In this document: positions 38,199-42,140 of the stretch, one piece after another
Layout of the letters: each line of letters opens with the position of its first letter
How positions within the stretch are numbered: the first letter of the stretch is position 1
NCBI GenBank assembly: GCA_030537465.1
Contig: JAUNMP010000016.1
Location: 2,520-44,659 of the forward strand
DNA from: a bacterium
GTDB lineage: Bacteria; Verrucomicrobiota; Kiritimatiellia; RFP12; UBA1067
DNA length: 42,140 bases
Direction: 5' to 3'
Program-made: the position numbers and the translations under genes
The notes under the pieces: generated by a model
The model's database searches: none
Told to the model about the DNA's origin: nothing
Seen by the model: the letters and a program-made list of their open reading frames with translations, nothing else

Positions 38199-38227
38199 TT
38201 GTTTCCCGACCACTTTTCGCGTATAAT
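38199..38227 (+). promoter_or_regulatory. sigma70-type promoter of rubrerythrin
   Basis: TTGTTT (38199-38204), 17-bp spacer, TATAAT (38222-38227). Same -35 and spacing as the superoxide dismutase promoter. Confidence 0.75.
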
Positions 38228-38291
38228 ACCATTCTAGTTTTCTGCAGACCGGCGAAGGATCGGTCCGCAAACCAGCCAGAAGGAGTTAGAG

Positions 38292-38843
38292 ATGAAGAAG
38301 TACGTGTGCCCGATCTGCGGCTATGTCCATGAAGGCGACGCCGCCCCCGAGAAGTGCCCCCAGTGCGGATGCGCCGGTGCGAAGTTCCTCGTGAAGGAGA
38401 CCGAGGGCAAGATGTCGTGGGCGTGCGAGCACGAGGTTGGTTCGGCGAAGGGTCTTGACGCCGAGGTCGTGAAGGGCCTCGAGATGAACTTCACGGGCGA
38501 GTGCACGGAAGTTGGCATGTACCTCGCGATGAGCCGCCAGGCCGAGCGCGAGGGCTATCCCGAAGTCGCGGACGCGTTCAAGCGCTACGCCTTCGAGGAG
38601 GCCGAGCACGCGGCGAAGTTCGCCGAGCTCCTGGGCGACGTCCTCACGAAGTCCACGAAGAAGAACCTCGAGCTGCGCGCGGCGGCCGAGCAGGGCGCGT
38701 GCGCCGGCAAGCTCGAGCTCGCGAAGCTCGCGAAGAAGCTCGACTACGACGCCGTGCACGACACGGTGCACGAGATGGCCAAGGACGAGGCCCGCCACGG
38801 CGCCGGCTTCGAGGGCCTGCTCAAGCGCTATTTCTCCAAGTGA
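38292..38843 (+). CDS. rbr: Reverse rubrerythrin (rubredoxin domain first)
   Basis: The 183-residue protein has an N-terminal rubredoxin-like knuckle pair (C6-P-I-C9 and C22-P-Q-C25) followed by a four-helix diiron domain. The ligand pattern includes [15 protein letters not shown] and [15 protein letters not shown]. The reversed domain order is typical of clostridial-type NADH-dependent peroxidase. It reduces hydrogen peroxide to water in the cytoplasm of anaerobes, taking electrons from NADH through rubredoxin or a reductase. ATG 38292 has AAGGAG upstream, and the gene has its own promoter. It is the first of a probable three-gene transcript with the NifU-like and GGGtGRT genes. Confidence 0.94.
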   Translation: MKKYVCPICGYVHEGDAAPEKCPQCGCAGAKFLVKETEGKMSWACEHEVGSAKGLDAEVVKGLEMNFTGECTEVGMYLAMSRQAEREGYPEVADAFKRYAFEEAEHAAKFAELLGDVLTKSTKKNLELRAAAEQGACAGKLELAKLAKKLDYDAVHDTVHEMAKDEARHGAGFEGLLKRYFSK

Positions 38844-38871
38844 TTTGAACGTAAACTAAAAGGAACACAAA

Positions 38872-39564
38872 ATGGTATACTCGACCGAAGTGGAGCACCA
38901 GTGCCCGTTGGCCAAGGGGTGCAATCACGGTCCTGCCCCGATCCCGGAAGAGGGTAAGTGGGTTCAGGCCAAGCAGATCAAGGACATCAGCGGCTACACG
39001 CACGGCGTGGGCTGGTGCGCGCCGCAGCAGGGCGCGTGCAAGCTTTCGCTGAACGTCAAGAACGGCATCATCGAGGAGGCGCTCGTCGAGACGATCGGCT
39101 GCTCGGGCATGACGCACTCCGCGGCGATGGCGTCCGAGATCCTCGTCGGCAAGACGCTCCTCGAGGCGCTCAACACCGACCTCGTCTGCGACGCGATCAA
39201 CACCGCGATGCGCGAGCTCTTCCTCCAGATCGTCTACGGCCGCACGCAGAGCGCGTTCTCCGACGGCGGTCTCGTGATCGGCGCGGGCCTCGAGGACCTC
39301 GGCAAGGGTCTCCGTTCGATGGTCGGCACGATGTACGCGACGAAGGCGAAGGGCCCCCGCTACCTCGAGATGACGGAAGGCTACTGCACGCGCATGGCCC
39401 TCAACAAGGACGGCGAGGTCATTGGCTACGAGTTCGTCTCGCTCGGCAAGATGACCGACTTCATCAAGAAGGGCGATGACCCGAACACGGCGTGGGAGAA
39501 GGCCAAGGGCCACTACGGTCAGTTCGAGGGCGCGGCCAAGTACATTGATCCTCGCAAGGAATAA
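38872..39564 (+). CDS. Iron-sulfur cluster assembly scaffold-like (NifU-N-like) protein
   Basis: The 230-residue protein has Cys residues in HQCPLAKGCNHG, GWCAPQQGACKLSL and ETIGCSGMTHSAAMASEIL. The last segment resembles the first cluster-binding Cys loop of the NifU/IscU N-terminal fold (GCxGxxxSxAxAS). I recall this form next to GGGtGRT genes in Clostridia and Bacteroidota, where it is annotated as an iron-sulfur scaffold; its biochemical role is unproven. Its start is preceded by AAAAGGA and lies 28 bases after rubrerythrin. Downstream, the next gene is separated by the CTAG nonamer array. Confidence 0.75.
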   Translation: MVYSTEVEHQCPLAKGCNHGPAPIPEEGKWVQAKQIKDISGYTHGVGWCAPQQGACKLSLNVKNGIIEEALVETIGCSGMTHSAAMASEILVGKTLLEALNTDLVCDAINTAMRELFLQIVYGRTQSAFSDGGLVIGAGLEDLGKGLRSMVGTMYATKAKGPRYLEMTEGYCTRMALNKDGEVIGYEFVSLGKMTDFIKKGDDPNTAWEKAKGHYGQFEGAAKYIDPRKE

Positions 39565-39565
39565 T

Positions 39566-39620
39566 CTAGAATCTAGCAATCCTAGAATACCTAGAACGAC
39601 TAGAACGACTAGATATCTAG
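39566..39620 (+). repeat. CTAG nonamer array upstream of the GGGtGRT gene
   Basis: CTAG lies at 39566, 39573, 39582, 39591, 39600, 39609 and 39617 (steps 7, 9, 9, 9, 9, 8). It begins two bases after the preceding stop codon and runs into the AAAGGA ribosome site of the next gene, so it forms nearly the whole intergenic leader. Confidence 0.85.
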
Positions 39621-39635
39621 AAAGGAATCTTTAAA

Positions 39636-40694
39636 ATGGCTACTAAGAAGACTGCTACCAAGAAGGCCGCCGCCCCCAAGGCCGCCGCCGCCGAGAAGCT
39701 GTTCGAAGGCTACGAGCGTCGCGAGGCGAAGATCCTCGCCGCCCTCAAGCCCTACGGCATCAAGTCCATCCTCGAGTGCAAGGAAATCTGCGACAAGGCC
39801 GGCATCGACCCCTACAAGATCGTCGAAGAGACGCAGCCGATCTGCTTCGAGAACGCGAAGTGGGCGTACACGGTCGGCGCCGCGATGGCGATCAAGAAGG
39901 GCTGCACGAAGGCGAAGGACGCCGCCGCCGAGATCGGCGTGGGCCTCCAGGCGTTCTGCATTCCCGGCTCCGTGGCCGAGAACCGCCAGGTCGGCCGTGG
40001 CCACGGCAACCTGGGCGCGATGCTCCTCGACGACGCGACCGAGTGCTTCGCGTTCCTCGCGGGCCACGAGTCGTTCGCCGCCGCCGAAGGCGCCATCAAG
40101 ATCGCCCTCAACGCGAACAAGGTCCGCAAGACGAACCTCCGCGTGATCCTGAACGGCCTCGGCAAGGACGCCGCCTACATCATCAGCCGCATCAACGGCT
40201 TCACCTACTGCAAGACCTCCTTCAACAACAAGACGGAGAAGGTCAAGGTCGTCGAGCGCAAGGCGTTCTCGAAGGGCCCGCGCGCGGCCGTCAACTGCTA
40301 CGGCGCGGACAACGTGCCGGAAGGCGTCGAGATCATGAAGCTCGAGAACGTGGGCGTCTCCATCACGGGCAACTCCACGAACCCGACCCGCTTCCAGCAT
40401 CCGGTCGCCGGCACCTACAAGAAATGGTGCATCGAGAACGGCAAGAAGTACTTCTCCGTCGCCTCCGGCGGTGGTACGGGCCGTACGCTCCACCCGGACA
40501 ACATGGCCGCCGGTCCGTCCTCCTATGGCATGACGGACACGATGGGCCGCATGCACTCCGACGCGCAGTTCGCGGGCTCCTCGTCCGTGCCGGCGCACGT
40601 CGAGATGATGGGCCTCATCGGCATGGGCAACAACCCGATGGTCGGCGCGACCGTCGCGGTGGCCGTGGCCGTCGAGGAGAGCTTCAAGAAGTAA
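39636..40694 (+). CDS. GGGtGRT-family protein
   Basis: The 352-residue protein contains the family signature SGGGTGRTLHPDN and the conserved segments GRGHGNLGAMLLDD and MGRMHSDAQFAGSSSVPAH. The family is named after this motif and has no established function; the Gly-rich loop suggests binding of a nucleotide, phosphate or cofactor. Its steady partner is the NifU-like protein encoded just upstream, so a shared iron-sulfur or redox task is likely but unproven. The first 20 residues (ATKKTATKKAAAPKAAAAEK) are a Lys/Ala-rich, histone-H1-like tail that I do not associate with the family. AAAGGA lies upstream of ATG 39636, and a hairpin terminator follows the stop. Confidence 0.9.
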   Translation: MATKKTATKKAAAPKAAAAEKLFEGYERREAKILAALKPYGIKSILECKEICDKAGIDPYKIVEETQPICFENAKWAYTVGAAMAIKKGCTKAKDAAAEIGVGLQAFCIPGSVAENRQVGRGHGNLGAMLLDDATECFAFLAGHESFAAAEGAIKIALNANKVRKTNLRVILNGLGKDAAYIISRINGFTYCKTSFNNKTEKVKVVERKAFSKGPRAAVNCYGADNVPEGVEIMKLENVGVSITGNSTNPTRFQHPVAGTYKKWCIENGKKYFSVASGGGTGRTLHPDNMAAGPSSYGMTDTMGRMHSDAQFAGSSSVPAHVEMMGLIGMGNNPMVGATVAVAVAVEESFKK

Positions 40695-40715
40695 GCCTTC
40701 CTCCAGGCTCGGCCG

Positions 40716-40750
40716 AAGGGCGCCGCGGATTCTCCGCGACGCCCTTTGTT
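40716..40750 (+). terminator. Hairpin terminator after GGGtGRT gene
   Basis: AAGGGCGCCGCGGA (40716-40729) pairs with TCCGCGACGCCCTT with one mismatch around a 3-5 base loop, followed by TTTGTT. Confidence 0.7.
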
Positions 40751-40902
40751 CGTCTCCCGTTTCAAGCAAACATTCTGAGATTCCTCCATTCAGGCGTTCT
40801 CCCGTTTTGCTATACTTCCCCGTCGGGCGGACGCGTGTCCGCGAGACGATTGCTCTTTGGTGTCGGCGGGGACAGGAGAAAAACAAGGACGGGTACGCGG
40901 CG

Positions 40903-42087
40903 ATGACACGAAAATCATTTTGGATATGCCTGGCAATTTTCGCGGCGTCATACTTGGCGCTGCGTCTCCTGTGGTTGACGGGAGATCCGGGGATTCCGTC
41001 GGTCTGGGAATACGGATACAATGCAACCGACGAAGGCTACTATCTGGCTGGCGGCAAGGAGAAGTTCCTGTGGAACTGCTTCGTCGATCTTGCGCGGACC
41101 GAAGCGTTCACCTATGGTTTTTCGCCCGGCACGCACTGGCTGAGCTATCTGTCGCATCTGGTGTTCGGATTGTCGACGTGGGCGTGGCGCATCCCGTTCC
41201 TTTCAATCGCCTGTCTCGCCTGGCTCGTTTTGTTCGTCCATCTGTCGAGAAGATCCTCCCCCGTCAATGCGCTGCTCCTCTGCACGGCCGCCTCGTCGAT
41301 ACCGATGCTGATCGCCTATGAACGGACGGCAAGCAATGACGTCCTGATTGGCGCGTTGGCGGTGATTGCCTATGTGACGGGAACGGGGAAAAGCAGGTGG
41401 CGTCTGTTTGCCGCCGCGTTTCTGACGAGTCTCATCGTGCTGGTCAAGCCGTCCGTGTGGGTCCTGATCCCCGTTGTCGCCGCGGGCGTCCTGCAGGTCT
41501 CCAAATTCCGGAAACACTGGATTGATGGTGTCTGCTACGTGGTCGTCAGCGTGGCGTGCGTGTTCTTCCTCAAGCTTCTTGTCGCGTGGACGGTTCTCCC
41601 GGAAGCCCATCAGGCCAATGTCAGCGCATGGGAGATCGTGCGGAGGACCACGACTCACTACCCCTTGCCGAACCTGACCGACTTTGCCTCCCACTTCAGG
41701 GGATTGTCCGCATTCCCGAGGGACCCGTCTTACGCCCTGCTTGGCGTGACCACCGTATTCGTGTTTCTCCTGCCGATTTGCATGGCCATGAAGAATCTGG
41801 TGAACTTGCGGTTCAGCGGAAACACCTTGCTGTTCATCTCGATTCCCGCCTACATCGCGGCGATCAACGTGATGAACACGCACTATACGCACTACTTCAT
41901 TCCCGCCCTGATGTTCCTGCCCGTCGTCGTGGATGCGGCGGCCGACGAAATCGAAATGGACCTTCATGACGGCAAGGCTCGAATCAAGGAGGTTCTGCCG
42001 GTACTCGTTTTCATCGCCGCCGCGTGCGTGATCGGCCTGCTTTCCCTTTCGGGCTTCTCGCTGTCGCCGCAGCTCGCGAATCAATAG
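40903..42087 (+). CDS. Multi-spanning membrane protein, GT-C glycosyltransferase-like
   Basis: The 394-residue protein starts at ATG 40903 (MTRKSFWICLAIFAASYLALRLL), with a first membrane segment at once and about nine more. A periplasmic loop follows TM1 with acidic residues (YGYNATDEGYYLAGGKEKF), the pattern of the D/E-rich first loop of PMT/ArnT-like lipid-linked sugar transferases. It may attach sugars to lipid or protein in the envelope. A TATACT box at 40811-40816 could be its -10; the -35 is weak. Family assignment is by topology and loop only, so it is tentative. The 53 bases after the stop, up to the window end, show no further gene. Confidence 0.65.
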   Translation: MTRKSFWICLAIFAASYLALRLLWLTGDPGIPSVWEYGYNATDEGYYLAGGKEKFLWNCFVDLARTEAFTYGFSPGTHWLSYLSHLVFGLSTWAWRIPFLSIACLAWLVLFVHLSRRSSPVNALLLCTAASSIPMLIAYERTASNDVLIGALAVIAYVTGTGKSRWRLFAAAFLTSLIVLVKPSVWVLIPVVAAGVLQVSKFRKHWIDGVCYVVVSVACVFFLKLLVAWTVLPEAHQANVSAWEIVRRTTTHYPLPNLTDFASHFRGLSAFPRDPSYALLGVTTVFVFLLPICMAMKNLVNLRFSGNTLLFISIPAYIAAINVMNTHYTHYFIPALMFLPVVVDAAADEIEMDLHDGKARIKEVLPVLVFIAAACVIGLLSLSGFSLSPQLANQ

Positions 42088-42140
42088 AGAGGTAATTGCA
42101 AAACCTCGGCGTTGACGGCTTGTCCGTCCGCCTGACGGCG

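Noticed and set aside
39566..39620. CRISPR-like array
   Set aside because: Units are 9 bases with only a 4-base constant core; there are no 20-40 base repeats, spacers or cas genes.

Overview
The window looks like a chromosomal segment of an anaerobic, Gram-negative, glycan-degrading bacterium. The best guess is the Verrucomicrobiota/Kiritimatiellota/Lentisphaerota side of the PVC group, from a gut or rumen habitat. Supporting signs are high GC, large secreted multidomain glycoside hydrolases, reverse rubrerythrin, superoxide dismutase and rubredoxin, an NfnAB-type transhydrogenase pair, a GGGtGRT-family protein, and the remnant of an outer-membrane barrel ending in Phe. The taxonomy is inferred from gene content, not from a marker gene.

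Layout. (1) 1-6330 is a defence and mobile-type region: the end of hsdS, hsdR, a RadC-family gene, a broken ATPase start and a complete ATPase with a C-terminal PD-(D/E)XK-like domain. (2) 6373-20524 is a secreted glycan-degradation cluster: an esterase with an unknown C-terminal half, a beta-helix/DUF4038 fusion, a 1302-residue GH-A/GH42-like enzyme, a Tat-type metallophosphoesterase and a GH39-like enzyme. A superoxide dismutase-rubredoxin pair sits inside it. (3) 20525-21425 is a gene graveyard holding an outer-membrane-protein pseudogene. (4) 21426-29822 carries nadE and the operon carA-pyrG-carB. (5) 29917-33711 (minus strand) carries nfnB, nfnA and gdhA. (6) 33977-36797 (plus) carries a NifA-like sigma54 activator and umuC. 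(7) 36975-42087 carries a DUF4143 ATPase, rubrerythrin, a NifU-like scaffold, GGGtGRT and a multi-spanning GT-C-like membrane protein that ends just before the window edge.

Two signals stand out beyond the genes. First, a 15-bp palindrome TTAC(A/G)-N5-TGTAA occurs six times, only near three sigma54-type (-24/-12) promoters, in front of carA, gdhA and the sigma54 activator. In each of the two control regions two sites lie 31-32 bp apart. Between gdhA and the activator the paired sites are placed symmetrically about two divergent promoters. This reads as an undescribed nitrogen-assimilation regulon with its own activator. Second, degenerate short-period arrays with a fixed 3-4 base core sit at gene and domain seams. 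CTAG every 9 bp occurs between carA and pyrG (including the carA stop codon), inside the carB interdomain linker (in frame), and upstream of GGGtGRT. AATC every 8 bp and GAA every 7 bp occur in the carA linker. These resemble in principle the short tandem repeats of cyanobacteria but have different units, and I know of no description of them.

All assignments come from reading the sequence and recalling family signatures; no database search was run.
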